A DNA stretch of 64,000 nucleotides from positions 1,054,001 through 1,118,000 of the forward strand of contig JACZZP010000011.1 of assembly GCA_015183035.1 (NCBI GenBank). Reading direction: 5' to 3'. Positions within the stretch are counted from its first letter, which is position 1, and each line of letters opens with the position of its first letter. Positions 1-10,891 of the stretch are shown here, piece by piece. The position numbers and the translations under genes are program-made. Under the pieces are notes generated by a model. The model was given only the letters and a program-made list of their open reading frames with translations. It searched no databases and was not told the DNA's origin. This DNA comes from Meloidogyne chitwoodi (taxonomy: Eukaryota; Nematoda; Chromadorea; Rhabditida; Meloidogynidae).

Positions 1-3000
1 TTGGATCATCATCTTCTATTTCTTCTTCTCTTAAAATTATTGATATTAATGAACAAGATAGAAAAGGGAATTTAATTTTTGATGGAGAATGTCCAGGTAT
101 TTAATTCTAACTTTATAAAAAAAGAATTGAATTATAACTGATTTTTGTATCTTATTTTTGATATCCTCACTTTTTAATTAATAATATTTTAAAGAATTAA
201 TTAATCAAAATAATTACCAAACAAAAACAAATGAATGGTGTCCTGTACAATGCCTTAATGATTTAGACTGTTTAGAAGAACAGCCTAATATTACTACTAA
301 TAATAAAAATAATCGTTGTTGCCCAAGTGAATGTGGAGGATGGAAATGTATTTCTTTTACAAAAAATTATTTATTTTCTTCCTCTCTTCGTCCACCTGTA
401 CAAGTACAGCCATTAAAAAATAATTTAAATATTCAACAATTGGGTGATAAAACAGAAAATGAAGATTTTAGTAGAGGACAAAATATTGAAGGTTCTCAGA
501 ATAATAATATAATTCTATTACGTCCAATTATATCAAATCCTTTGTTAAAATGTGAAATAAAGTGATTTTATTTAATTATTTTTAAATAAATAAAATAAAA
601 TTAAAGTAATTTAATAAATTAAACAAAAATAATAATCTTTTATTTTAAAAAGATGTTTAAATCCATTATATAAATGTCAGCTTGTAGAATCAAATTGTTT
701 AACAAATTCTCCTTGTCCTACAATTGCAAAATGTTTTTTAAATTATTTTTTATTTTATTTTATTTTTAAATAAATAAAGGTTTATTAAATCCTTGTCCAA
801 ATGGTTTACCAATGATTATGAGTAATGGTGTTACTGCCCTCTGTAAATATACAAAACAATGCTTGAATGGATATTGGTGCCATAAGGTTAATATTTTTTA
901 ATTTATTTTAATTTTCTATTATTATTCCTTTTTAATATAATCTCAATAAAATTGTTTCTTTTATTTTTTTAAAGTAATTATATCAGCTTTTCTTCTTTAA
1001 AAATAAATAAAATAAAAACCTGTAAAGTATTTTTATGGTAAAATTATTTTTATATCTCAAAAATTAATAAATATTTTATTTGTTTAAATATTATTATTAT
1101 TTTTAAATCTATAATTAAAAAATTTATTTTTCTAGATAGGTTATAATGGACTTGGTTTTTGCTGTCCTGAACCAAAAAAATTATCAAAACAAGGTATTTG
1201 CCCGTTCAAAAAATCATTTTCAAATTATAATCTTAATAATAAAAAATGTGAAGCAAAATGTAAAACAGATGAAGATTGTTTTGAAAAAGAAGAAAAATGT
1301 TGTTTTAATGGTTGTGGTTTAAATTGTTTAAAATTAATAGAAGAAAATAATATTAATAATGAAGAATTAAATAATAATGAATTAGTTATTCAAAGACCTT
1401 CACAAGTATTTTATTTTTAATTATTTAAAATGTTTTAGAAGAAAAAATTGAAAGAATTTTTTTAAGATAAAAATTTAATAAATAAGAAATTAATTTAAAT
1501 TTTAGACAAAATATAAAACAAAAATTAAAACAACAAATGAACAACAAGAAAATAATAATAATAATAATAATAAATTAATAATAATAAATGAAGAATTTAA
1601 TAAAAAAATAATAAAAAAGATTGGTAATTGTCCAAAGATTTCTTCAATAAATTTAACAATTTTTGAACAATTATGTAATGAAATAAAAGAAATAAATGAA
1701 AATAATGAATGCAAAGATGGTTGTTAAAAAATATATTTTTTTTAATTTTTTAAATTAAAGATAATGATTGTTATGGATTTCAAAAATGTTGTAGTGATAT
1801 TTGTGGAAATAAATTAATTTGTTTATATCCAGAAAGTGGATTACCTAAATGTCTTTTAATGCAGTTAATAATATATTTTAATTAATTATTATTTTAAATT
1901 ATTTATTTTATTTTTTTAGTATTTCTGCAGAAATTTTTTCAAAATTTTCTGAATATAATAAAATGTTAAAGGTTTTATTAAATTAATAAAATTAGATATA
2001 TTTTAATTAATTAATTATTTTTTAGCCTAAATGTGATCGTTTTGGAGGTTATTATCCAATTCAAAGTTTTGATGGTTTTACTTGGTGTGTTGATAATACA
2101 GGAAATGAATTATCTGGAACTAGATCACCTTCAGATGATTTTAGAGGTTGTGAACTGAGAAGAATATGTCCTTTAATAAATTGTGATTTAAAATGTCCTT
2201 TTGGGTAATTATTAATTAATTAATTCAATAATATATTTATTTAGATTACAAATTGATGGTTTAGGATGTCCACAATGTATTTGTCGTTCACCTATATGTG
2301 ATTCAATTCAATGTCCTTTGGGGACTGTTTGTCGCCTTATTAAACAAAAATGTAAAGAAATTAATAATCAAATATTTTCTTCTTTTAATAATAATTGTTT
2401 AATTCCTCAATGTTTGTTTTTTAAATAAATATTATTTATTTATTTAAAAAAAAGGTTTATTAAATATTTGCCTTAGAGGAGAACCAATTGAAGATTTAAT
2501 AACTGGAGAATTAAAACAATGTAATGAACAAAAAGGTTTTAAATGTCCACCTGGTTTTTATTGCCAAAAATTTGGACTTGGAGAAAATGGTTATTGTTGT
2601 TCTGGACTTGGTTTTTGTTTTTTAAAAATTAAAATAAATTATATATTTTAAATTATAAACTTTTATTAACTAAAATAACAGTTAAAGAGATTATCGTATT
2701 TATTTGAATTATTAGAGAGTAAATACCGTATTTCCTCTAATACAAGCGCACCTCCATTAGAAGCGCACCCTCCAATAGAAGCGCACTCTACGAAGGGGTT
2801 GAAAAATACAAGCGCACCCTCTATTAGAAGCGCACCCTCCAATAGAAGCGCAAATTTCCATAAAACGCTCAACATTTTTTAAAATAGTATCTACATATTT
2901 TATTATAATTGATTTAGCATTTTAGTATATGGATTCGACTTCAGGTTCGGAAATTGATGTTGTTGGAGAGTGTTCAAGCATTGTTGTAGGCGAATGTTCG

Positions 3001-6000
3001 ACAAGAAAACGCAAATCTTATTCTATAGATAGATAGAAAACTGACACGTAGTATACGTGGTATTTTGTGTGTGATTCAATCCGGGCAAGTGCGGTATCAT
3101 TCGATAGATCTCGAAAAACTGAGTCGATCTAGGGGTTGAGGAATCGAACGAATGTTCCTGAGCCGAGATACAGACCACTGAAAATTGTAAATGAGTATGA
3201 TAGCTCATTCGAAAGAGCTCTTCGATACCTATAGAATGAGACCAAAATTGTCGAGATTGGACGATTTTGAACAAAGTTATTAAAGATCGAAGTTTGCTGG
3301 AAACACGTCAAACTTGGCTCTATTGGGAGTGTTTTATCACTTTATTTTAGCGCCCATGGCTGGTTGGCTTTTGGTACATGCGTTATTCTACGGCGCAAAT
3401 TACAACAAAATAATTAATTCAGTGAAAATTATTTAAGTGCAGCCGCAGTAATCACATGGAGGAGCTTACTCCCCTCCATAGTTTTACAATTTTCAGGGGT
3501 CTGTATCTCAGCTCAAAAAAATCCGTACTACTTCCTCCACCTCTAGATTGACTCAGTTTTTCGAAAGCTATCGAATGACACTTACTTGCCGGGATTGAAC
3601 CACAGACAAAATACCTGTTATACTACAGGAAATTCAAAGAAATTTCAGAAATTTTGGCTGAAATTGATCTTAATGAGGATAATGAAAATGGAATTGAGAG
3701 TGATAATTCAATAGAAATTTAAGTTTAGCGATAAATTATTTATTATGCTTAAAGTTTGTGATAAAAATTTATTTTAATTATTAATGGTAAACTGAATTAG
3801 ACATGTTGAAAAATACAAGCGCACCCTCTATTTGAAGCGCACCCTCCAATAGAAGCGCACCCTACGAAGGGGTTGAAAAATACAAGCGCAGCGCTTGTAT
3901 TAGAGGAAATACGGTAATTGGGGAAGAGGAGTAATTAACAGAGTAAATATTTTACTTAATTTTCAATATGAGAGAGAAATATATTTATTTTTATGTATTT
4001 ATTTATCAGATTTAAATTCCTTTATAACTTTCCTTTAATTTATTTAATTAAATAATTTACTAGTTTTACAAAATAATTTAATTATTTCTGCTACAAAATG
4101 TCCATTATTACCAAATTTACTTTATTTACAAAATAAAACTGAATTAATTGGAATTGGTGATAAACAAATAATTGGATGTAAATTAAGTAGTGAATGCAAT
4201 AAAGAAGAAAATAATATTTGTTGTTTTAATGGTTGGGCTTCAAAATGTTTTTATTATTTAAATAAAGAAAATGAATTTGAAGAAATTAAAATTATTAATT
4301 TAAAAATGGGACAAAATAATGAAAAATTAATAAAAAATGAAAAAGAATTATTAGAAGGTAATTTTTTTAAATATTTAAAAGAAATAATAAAATTAAAATT
4401 AATTAATTAATTAATTTAAAATTATAGTTAAATCATCATTATGTCCAAATTATTTAATTAATTCAAGTAATCCAGGATGTGTTAATAATTGTTTTAATGA
4501 TAAAGATTGTATTAATAGTAAAAGTAAATATTCAATTTGTTGTCAAGTTGGTTGTGGAAAATTATGTAAATTTCCAGAAAAAGCAAATTTGTTTAGTTTA
4601 ATTAAAATTATTAATTTAAATAATAATATTTATTTAGATGTATTCATTTACTTGAAAATACACTAAAAGAATTAGATAAATTATCTAAAAATAAATATTT
4701 AATTAATAATAAAAATCAAAATCAATTAATATTACCTCAATGTACTCCAAATGGATTATTTCAGTCAGTACAATATAATGAATTTATTGGGTTAGGGTTC
4801 TTTAATATTAAAAATTCTTAAAATTATTTTAATAATTAAAAAAATAAATATATATTTTTAGTCAATATTGGTGTGTAAATCAAAATACAGGTATAGAAGT
4901 ATTAGGTACAAGAACTTCTTTTTCATTAATTAATTCAATAATAACACCTGACTGTTCTACTATTAAACATAAATGTCCTTTTGATTGTTTAAATAAAAAA
5001 GAAGTAGAATTATGTAAATATGGAATTAAATTAAATAATAAAGGATGTCCTTTAAATAAATATTGTGAATGTAATAATCCTTGTGAAGTAATAAAATAAA
5101 TAAATAAATAATAATTAATTTATTTTTAGACATTTAAATGTTCTTTTAATGAAACAGAAATATGTATTTTAGAATCAGTTAAATGTTTAAATAATCAATG
5201 TCCTTCTATACCTAAATGTAAATTAATTAATTAATTAATTATTTAATTAATTATTTAAAGGTATTTTAAATATTTGTCAACATTTAAATTTATTTAATAG
5301 TTTTGAAGAAAATAAAAATATTAAAATTTGTTATAAAAATACTTCAAAATGTAGTGATGACGAAGAATGTTTATTTTTACCAGAATATTTACAAGAAGGA
5401 GAAGAAATTTTAGGATTATGTTGTAATAAATATAATAATAATAATAAAGGTTTTTTAAATAAATTAATTTAATTAAATTTATTTTTTAGAAGAAAAAGAA
5501 AATAAATTATTATTACAAAATGATTCTTCACAAACAACAACATTAATTGCCTTTCAAAGTGAAAAACAAATTAAATCAACAACAGAAGAGTCTTCTACAA
5601 TTTTTAGTAACAGTTTTATTGAAGAAAAAGGTTAAAGTTAAATTTATTTATTTTTAATGGGTTTATTAGAATTTAATTTTTTTAAAATTATTTCTCTATA
5701 AATTAATTTTTATTAAAAATATATTTATTTATTTATTTAGATAATCAATGTAATTATTATAATAATAATAATTCAATATTTAATAAATTATTAAAACTTC
5801 CAATTTATTGTAATCCAAATGATGAAAATAATAATTTTTGTCCAAATAATTTTAAATGTATTCCAAAACCTTTTTTAGATGAAGAAGAAGAAAATAAATT
5901 AGGAATTTGTTGTCCAATAAAAGAAGAAAAAGAAGAAAAATTAATTAGAAAAAAATTTGAAAAAGAAAATAAAGAAGAAAATGAAAATGAATTTTATTCA

Positions 6001-7446
6001 ACAAATTGTCTTTTACCTATGGATCAAGGATTTAATAATAATAATAAAAAAGAAGAAAATATTTGTAATAATCAACCTATTGAATTAAGATTTTTTTATA
6101 ATTTAATTGAAAATAAATGTGAGGTAAATAAATAAATAATTTAATATTTTAATTTATTTAATTAAAAATAAATAAATAAATAAATATTTTAAGGAATTTA
6201 TTTATGGTGGTTGTGCTGGAAATAAAAATAATTTTAATACAAAAGAAGAATGTGAAAAATATTGTATTAATAATTCTAATAATAATATTCAAATAAATAA
6301 TAATTTAAATGAACAATTTATTATTGGATTTAAATTAATTTCTTCTATTGATAATAATGAAGAAGAAATTAAAAATATAGAAAGGTATTAGATTTATTTT
6401 TTATTAAATATTTTAATTTTTAAAGTTCTCTACTTTCTTATTTATTTATAAAATATAATATTCAACAAAATAATATAAATGGATTAAGAATTGAAAGAAG
6501 TAGTGGTGATGTATTTTTTGAAATAATTAATGATAATAATGCAAGGAATAAAGCTAAAAATATTGCAGAAACAGTTTAATATTTTTTAATTAATTTTATT
6601 AATTAATTTAAAAAAATAAAGTTATCATCTGGTCAATTTCAATTCATTCACAATAATAATCTTTATATTGCTCAATCAACTAATTGGTTTGTTAAACAAA
6701 AATTAGAAGAAGAAAAAGAAGAAATTCTTCCTAAAAGACAATTAAAAAGTATAGAAAATAATTTTACTAATAATAATACTGGGAAAAGACTTTATTGGGG
6801 TAAATAAATTAATTAATTTATTATTTAAATATTATTATTATTTTTAAAGTTATTGCAATTATTTCTATTTTATTTTGTTTTATTATTTTAATTATAATCT
6901 GCTTTGGATGTGTATGTTTTTTTAAAAATATTATTATTATTATTTATTTTAGGTTTTCTTAAGAAATAATAATTTATTATCTCGTTCAAATAGTGCAGAT
7001 ATTGATGATACAATTTGTTTTTCTTCAAGTCCAAGAATATTTGGAGTTATTCCTCATAATAGAAATTGGAGTCCAATACCTAATAAACAAAAACATAATG
7101 TTTGTTTTTAATTATTAATTAAAATATTTAAATTAATATTATGTAGATATTAAAACAAGGTCAATTTGTCAATCAAATATCATCAAAACAACAAATAATA
7201 CCTAATCAATTATTTATATCTTCATCATCTCCTTCATCTTCTGGTTTATCTTCTGGACCTTTACAAATAATGACAGGAGAATCATCTAAATCACCAATAA
7301 ATGATGAAATTTTAGAAGAAAATTATGAAAATAATAAATGGAAACAAAATTATCAATTAAATGAACAAAAATATCAAAACAGTAATTTTGAAGAACAAAA
7401 AGAAAGAATAAAATTAAGAAGTAATGGATCAACATTTTTTTATTAA
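1..7446 (+). CDS. WAP/thyroglobulin/antistasin/Kunitz mosaic protein with C-terminal TM segment (5' end outside window)
   Basis: Multi-exon gene entering from the left edge in frame at base 3 and stopping at 7444-7446. Joined exons give a very Cys-rich extracellular protein. In order: a WAP-like four-disulfide block (230-340), more WAP/lustrin-like Cys blocks (660-860, 1140-1330, 1750-1850), a thyroglobulin type-1 repeat (2030-2150, with [15 protein letters not shown]), an antistasin-like repeat (2240-2360), further Cys blocks (2460-2610, 4080-4260, 4440-4590), a second thyroglobulin-like repeat (4735-4965) and a Kunitz inhibitor domain (about 6000-6275, with the YGGCAGN core and a final EEC...YC). 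A conserved-looking Cys-free region follows (6300-6710, perhaps SEA-like), then a hydrophobic membrane segment (6850-6925) and a Ser/Asn-rich cytoplasmic tail. These domain families are mostly protease inhibitors, so an extracellular anti-protease or matrix role is inferred. The intron 2611-4073 carries a mobile element. Confidence 0.82.
2741..2853. repeat. Short direct repeats inside the element (left cluster)
   Basis: Imperfect units of the form AAGCGCACCCTCCAATAG recur back to back. A longer unit beginning GGGGTTGAAAAATACAAGCGC (2795 on) is repeated in the same orientation at 3805-3889 near the right end. Such subterminal repeats are typical transposase-binding arrays; that role is inferred. 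Confidence 0.75.
3045..3620. repeat. Large imperfect inverted repeat nested in the element
   Basis: The stretch about 3050-3200 (TTCAATCCGGGCAAGTGCGG, then TCGAAAAACTGAGTCGATC, then GAGATACAGACC) recurs in reverse complement at about 3480-3620 with the same order of blocks. It forms arms of roughly 130-150 bases around a 280-base spacer, which suggests one repeat element inserted into another or a foldback structure. Confidence 0.7.
3805..3890. repeat. Short direct repeats inside the element (right cluster)
   Basis: Same units as 2741-2853 (TACAAGCGCACCCTCTATT, GAAGCGCACCCTCCAATAG, GCGCACCCTACGAAGGGG), in the same orientation rather than inverted, placed directly before the 3' inverted repeat. 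Confidence 0.75.
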
Positions 7447-8361
7447 AAATAATATTTAAAAAATTTTATGAAAAAAAAATACACTACTAGGGGTGGTTCT
7501 CTCATTCTTTAGTTTGAATTTGTTTAAAGAAAAATATTAGGCATATTTCCTAAGTTCTGGGAATATTTCCTATATTAAAAATATTTATTGTAAATTTTTT
7601 TCCATTATATGACAGAATCTTTTCTTATTAAATATAAAGATTAAACTGTCTAACACAAAATATTTTTGCGGCCTGTGGCTTAACTTTAAAGACAAAGGCA
7701 ATAGAATTCTCCCTCTATTTTAAGCACCCTTTTAAACAAGTATTTGTAACTCTTCGATCTTAAGTTTAAACTTTTTTATTCCTTCCTTAAATTAAAAATT
7801 GTCAAAATCTAAAATATTTCAAAAACTTATTATTTTTCATTTTTTACATTATACATGGAACATACGTAAGATAAATTGAAATAAGTTAAATTTAAATAAA
7901 TATAGGACAAACAGATAAATATTAGAGATTCGAAAATAAAAGTTTATTTTAAATTCTGAATATTTTATTTTGGCATTTTCCTACTTCTAATCCTATCATA
8001 AGTTAAAATTATTACTTTTATAGCCAAATAAAACAATGTCAAGACAATTCTTTATTGGCCAGAAAACATAAGGCAATTCCCACTGAACTAATTGAAAGTA
8101 TATTCCGCGCATTGAATACTTGGCCATATGAGAATCAATCATTTATCAGTATTATTTTTATATCCCCTATGGTTCACATTACATTAAATAAATAAAGTCC
8201 TAATACCTTGACCGATAGGAAATTTAAAATTTATAATAAATTTCCTAACTAGTTTTTCAAGTTAAGAAAAAATTTAGTTTTAGGAAACTTGATCTGTAGG
8301 ACGTTAAAGAGTTAAAACCCCACTCACTGTAAATTTGTTTATTGTTTTATTATAAATTCTT
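7447..8361. other. Intergenic, no gene seen
   Basis: Mixed-composition DNA 3' of the WAP/Kunitz gene. No ORF with coding character, RNA gene or clear repeat structure was found. Somewhat less AT-rich than the deserts further right, so it may be old repeat material. Confidence 0.5.
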
Positions 8362-8712
8362 TTGCAAGAAACAACAAAATGTCAATTCGAACGCTGGAGA
8401 AAATATGCAATAAATGTACTGATTTCTTCATCAGTTGCTTATACATTTTCTATGGATGCTTTTCAAAAAAGAATGGTAAGCTTTGGAAAAGTGGGAGATT
8501 CAAAAAGGTTTGGCACGGAACTATCGCTTTATATCGTGTCCAGTTCCATTCTAGGCCTTATCTTTTTAAATAGTGATCGGATTGGATCGGTCCCATTAGG
8601 GAAAAGAATCTTTACATCCAAACGTAGTTATAGAGAATTTAGTGTTGATCTTCGGGTTTGGATCAGTTCTATACCACCAGTAAGTCCCAGTCAAAGGGGG
8701 CCATTCAAGTAA
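8362..8712 (+). CDS. Doubtful ORF, possibly repeat-derived
   Basis: An open frame of about 116 codons starts at 8362 from a non-ATG codon (TTG). A second, overlapping frame opens with ATG at 8379 (MSIRTLEKICNKC...) and is 64 codons long. A strong donor GTAAGC lies at 8475. I recognise no family in either frame. The 3' part runs into a GATCGGATTGGATCGG-type low-complexity stretch that continues into the neighbouring repeat, so the whole ORF may be a by-product of repeat DNA. If a gene exists, the ATG frame spliced at 8475 would be the better guess. Confidence 0.2.
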   Translation: MQETTKCQFERWRKYAINVLISSSVAYTFSMDAFQKRMVSFGKVGDSKRFGTELSLYIVSSSILGLIFLNSDRIGSVPLGKRIFTSKRSYREFSVDLRVWISSIPPVSPSQRGPFK

Positions 8713-8799
8713 TAATGTTTTCCAAAAATGTTTATATTTTCTTGGTGATCTATGTATACTAAAATAGAAAAATATATATGAAATAGAGATCGGAATTTT

Positions 8800-8985
8800 A
8801 AAAAATCCTTGATCTGGATTCTGGATCTTGATTCATTTTGTTGACCTGGACCAGATTCTGGATCTGGAGTCAAGGAAAAATCCAGATCCAGAAAAAATCC
8901 AGAATTCCTAAAAAATGCCTGGATCTGGACTCTGGATTCAGGAAAAATCCAGGTCTGGATCCAGATCCAGTCCGATCTCTAAAAT
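8800..8985. repeat. GATCCAG/CTGGATC-rich low-complexity repeat
   Basis: Many tandem or interleaved copies of CTGGAT, GGATCTGGA and ATCCAGATCCAG on both strands. The motifs are self-complementary, so the tract can fold on itself. No coding potential. Confidence 0.6.
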
Positions 8986-9329
8986 GAAAAAAGGAAAATA
9001 AGTCAGGAAAAATAAAAAGAATCTTAAAATAAGGAAAAAAACTACTATTTCTGTATAAAAGTTATGGTACTGAGATGGCTACGTTTACTGGATGAAATAA
9101 AAAGTTACAGCATGATAAATGTGGAAAATCGTGATTTTTGCGTTTTTTGGGTGTAACTTTTTTTTGAATAAACTGATCTGATCGATCTAATTAGTGAAAA
9201 GAATTCACTTTTCGAGCTCTTTCGATTGACATAAAAATTATCTGAAAAAGTTTTATCTAAAAAAGGTTACACGAGCTACTCTAAATCGTCCTTTACCGAT
9301 GAGAATGTTAAAAAACGAAACGACAAAAG

Positions 9330-9552
9330 GGGTACACCTCAACTGAGTTGGCTCAACTGAGTCACGCTTTGTTCAAAGTTAACTAAATTCGTTTATTTTC
9401 ATCTCATTCGACTCAGCTCGAAGAGCTCTTTCAAATGAGCTATCATTTACATTTTTATATATTCGTATCTAGGAAAAAACTTGAGTTAAATTTTAAAACG
9501 GTGACTCAGTTGAGCCAGACTCAGTCGTTCCAGACTCAGTTGAACTGCTCCC
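9330..9552. mobile_element. MITE-like element A (GGGTACACC terminus)
   Basis: The left end GGGTACACCTCAACTGAG matches the reverse complement of the right end (CTCAACTGAG...GAACTGCTCCC) apart from the outer few bases and a short insertion. The subterminal sequence is built from copies of CTCAACTGAGT. Flanks GACAAAAG and GATAAAAA agree at 6 of 8 positions, which fits a decayed 8-bp duplication. No ORF. Confidence 0.6.
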
Positions 9553-9571
9553 GATAAAAATATATTTTTAA

Positions 9572-9838
9572 GGGTAGGGGTCGACTCATCGCCATCGCCG
9601 AATTAGAGGACCTTATATATAACTTAAAAAATTCTAGAATTGTGAAAATTAAAAAAAATCAATTATATAAAAAAAATTTTTTAAATTGACTAAAAAACAA
9701 AATAAAACAAATTTGATAAAAAAGTACAAATCGATAAACTTAAGGACACGTACTTTTCGGCGATGAATCGGCGGCGATGAGTCGGCCCTACTCTGAATCG
9801 GCCGCGTTGAGTCGGCGGCGATGAGTCGACCTTTACCC
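9572..9838. mobile_element. MITE-like element B with 9-bp target duplication
   Basis: Left end GGGTAGGGGTCGACTCATCG; the reverse complement of the right end reads GGGTAAAGGTCGACTCATCG. Both sides are flanked by TATTTTTAA (9563-9571 and 9839-9847), a 9-bp match, although A/T-only repeats match easily by chance. The 3' arm holds extra CGGCGATGAGTCGGC units. No ORF. The element begins 20 bases after element A ends. Confidence 0.7.
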
Positions 9839-9970
9839 TATTTTTAAATAGTTAATTTAAAATGTATCCTCTTTTTTTTCCAAATTTCCAACCATAGTTG
9901 TTTTTGATTGAAGTGTTTTTCGTTCTTATTTTGTTTTAGTCATTGCACCACTCATTTAACTTTACTATAT

Positions 9971-9979
9971 TTTTTTCAG
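9971..9979 (+). promoter_or_regulatory. Possible spliced-leader trans-splice acceptor
   Basis: TTTTTTCAG, a consensus nematode splice acceptor, lies 35 bases before the ATG at 10014 with no plausible upstream donor exon. It is therefore a candidate SL addition site for the small coiled-coil gene. Confidence 0.4.
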
Positions 9980-10013
9980 TTTTAAATCATTTGTTTAGAA
10001 AGAAAAAAACAAA

Positions 10014-10353
10014 ATGACTGAAGAGTTGTTAACAAACAAGACCTTGACTGATTTATTAGATAAATTCAAAAAGGACATTATACAGGTTCATTCAACTTCT
10101 TAAAAGATGCATTTTACTTAATGAGATTTATGTTATAATTTAATTTTTTTATATCTTTAGGAGTTTAATGCTCGTGTTGTGAATATTGAAGCTCGCCTTT
10201 CACATCTTGAAGAACAGGTGCAAGATATTCATGAAGTAAGGTTTCAATTATTCTTAAAAGTTGTATAAACTATTTTAGGCACTGATTGTGCCAGATGAGA
10301 TTATGGAGGAAGGACATAATGCACATGGTGGAGTACCACATGCTGGAGGTTAA
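10014..10353 (+). CDS. Small coiled-coil protein, 73 aa
   Basis: Three exons, 10014-10085, 10161-10235 and 10279-10353, all phase 0, with GT...AG introns of 75 and 43 bases. The product starts MTEELLTNKTLTDLLDK and has a central heptad-rich helix (residues about 12-50, with NIEARLSHLEEQVQDI). It ends in a Gly/His-rich tail (GHNAHGGVPHAGG). Size and helix resemble small coiled-coil assembly factors such as HSBP1 or BLOC/BORC subunits, but I cannot assign it to one. Clean phase-0 splicing and codon use make it a real gene. ATG chosen because it is the first after a good splice-acceptor-like TTTTTTCAG. Confidence 0.75.
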
Positions 10354-10891
10354 GAAAGACTTAGAAAAAAATATATCAAACAAATGTTAATTTTTAAAAA
10401 TCTTAAATAAAATTGTCAAATAATTGATGTTCGAATTTTAGAAATTGTTAAGAATGATCTTGTAGAGCATTATTTTTTATGATTTAGGTTCTCTTATGTG
10501 TTATATTGTGTACTAATTAATATATTTTGTCGTCCTATGACGTACACAATATTTTATTAAAAGCTTAAAGTTCCACAATATTTCTGGCTTTAACTTCTGG
10601 TTATTCATCTCCCTCATTTGTTAATCTTATTACATCGTCAAAATAATTACGGTTACTTGGTTTCATAATTTTTAAGAAGCCAATAATTCATTTTTCATGA
10701 GTAAAAAATTTGGTGTAATTACATTTTAAAAAATTTTAGTTAAATTCAAAAATTTTAAAAATAGGTAATAGCATAGATAAAAAGATAAGATTAATTTTAA
10801 TTTAAAATTCTGGGTGCTTTGACAAAAATTTGTTTTAAACAAAAAACTATGTACATTAAATAGTTAATACCTAATCATTTTCATCTTAATT
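10354..10891. other. Intergenic between convergent genes
   Basis: Shared 3' region of the coiled-coil gene (+) and the 7TM gene (-). An AATAAA at about 10405 could serve polyadenylation of the former. Nothing else seen. Confidence 0.5.

Larger units (their letters stand above)
2724..3916. mobile_element. Non-autonomous DNA transposon with perfect ~24-26 bp inverted repeats and TA flanks
   Basis: The left end TACCGTATTTCCTCTAATAC (2724) continues to AAGCGC, and the right end (3891-3916) is its exact reverse complement. If the outer TA is the duplicated target, the element starts CCGTATTT, which fits Tc1/mariner-pogo type insertion. About 1.19 kb with no transposase ORF. It sits wholly inside an intron of the WAP/Kunitz gene, in a region of clearly higher G+C than the host intron. 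Confidence 0.85.

Noticed and set aside
3023..3311. Overlapping ORFs inside the intronic element
   Set aside because: They lie in the nested inverted repeat and encode no recognisable transposase or other protein.
8800..8985. Candidate satellite or CRISPR-like array
   Set aside because: Units are irregular and self-complementary with no constant spacer length; a simple low-complexity repeat in a eukaryotic genome.
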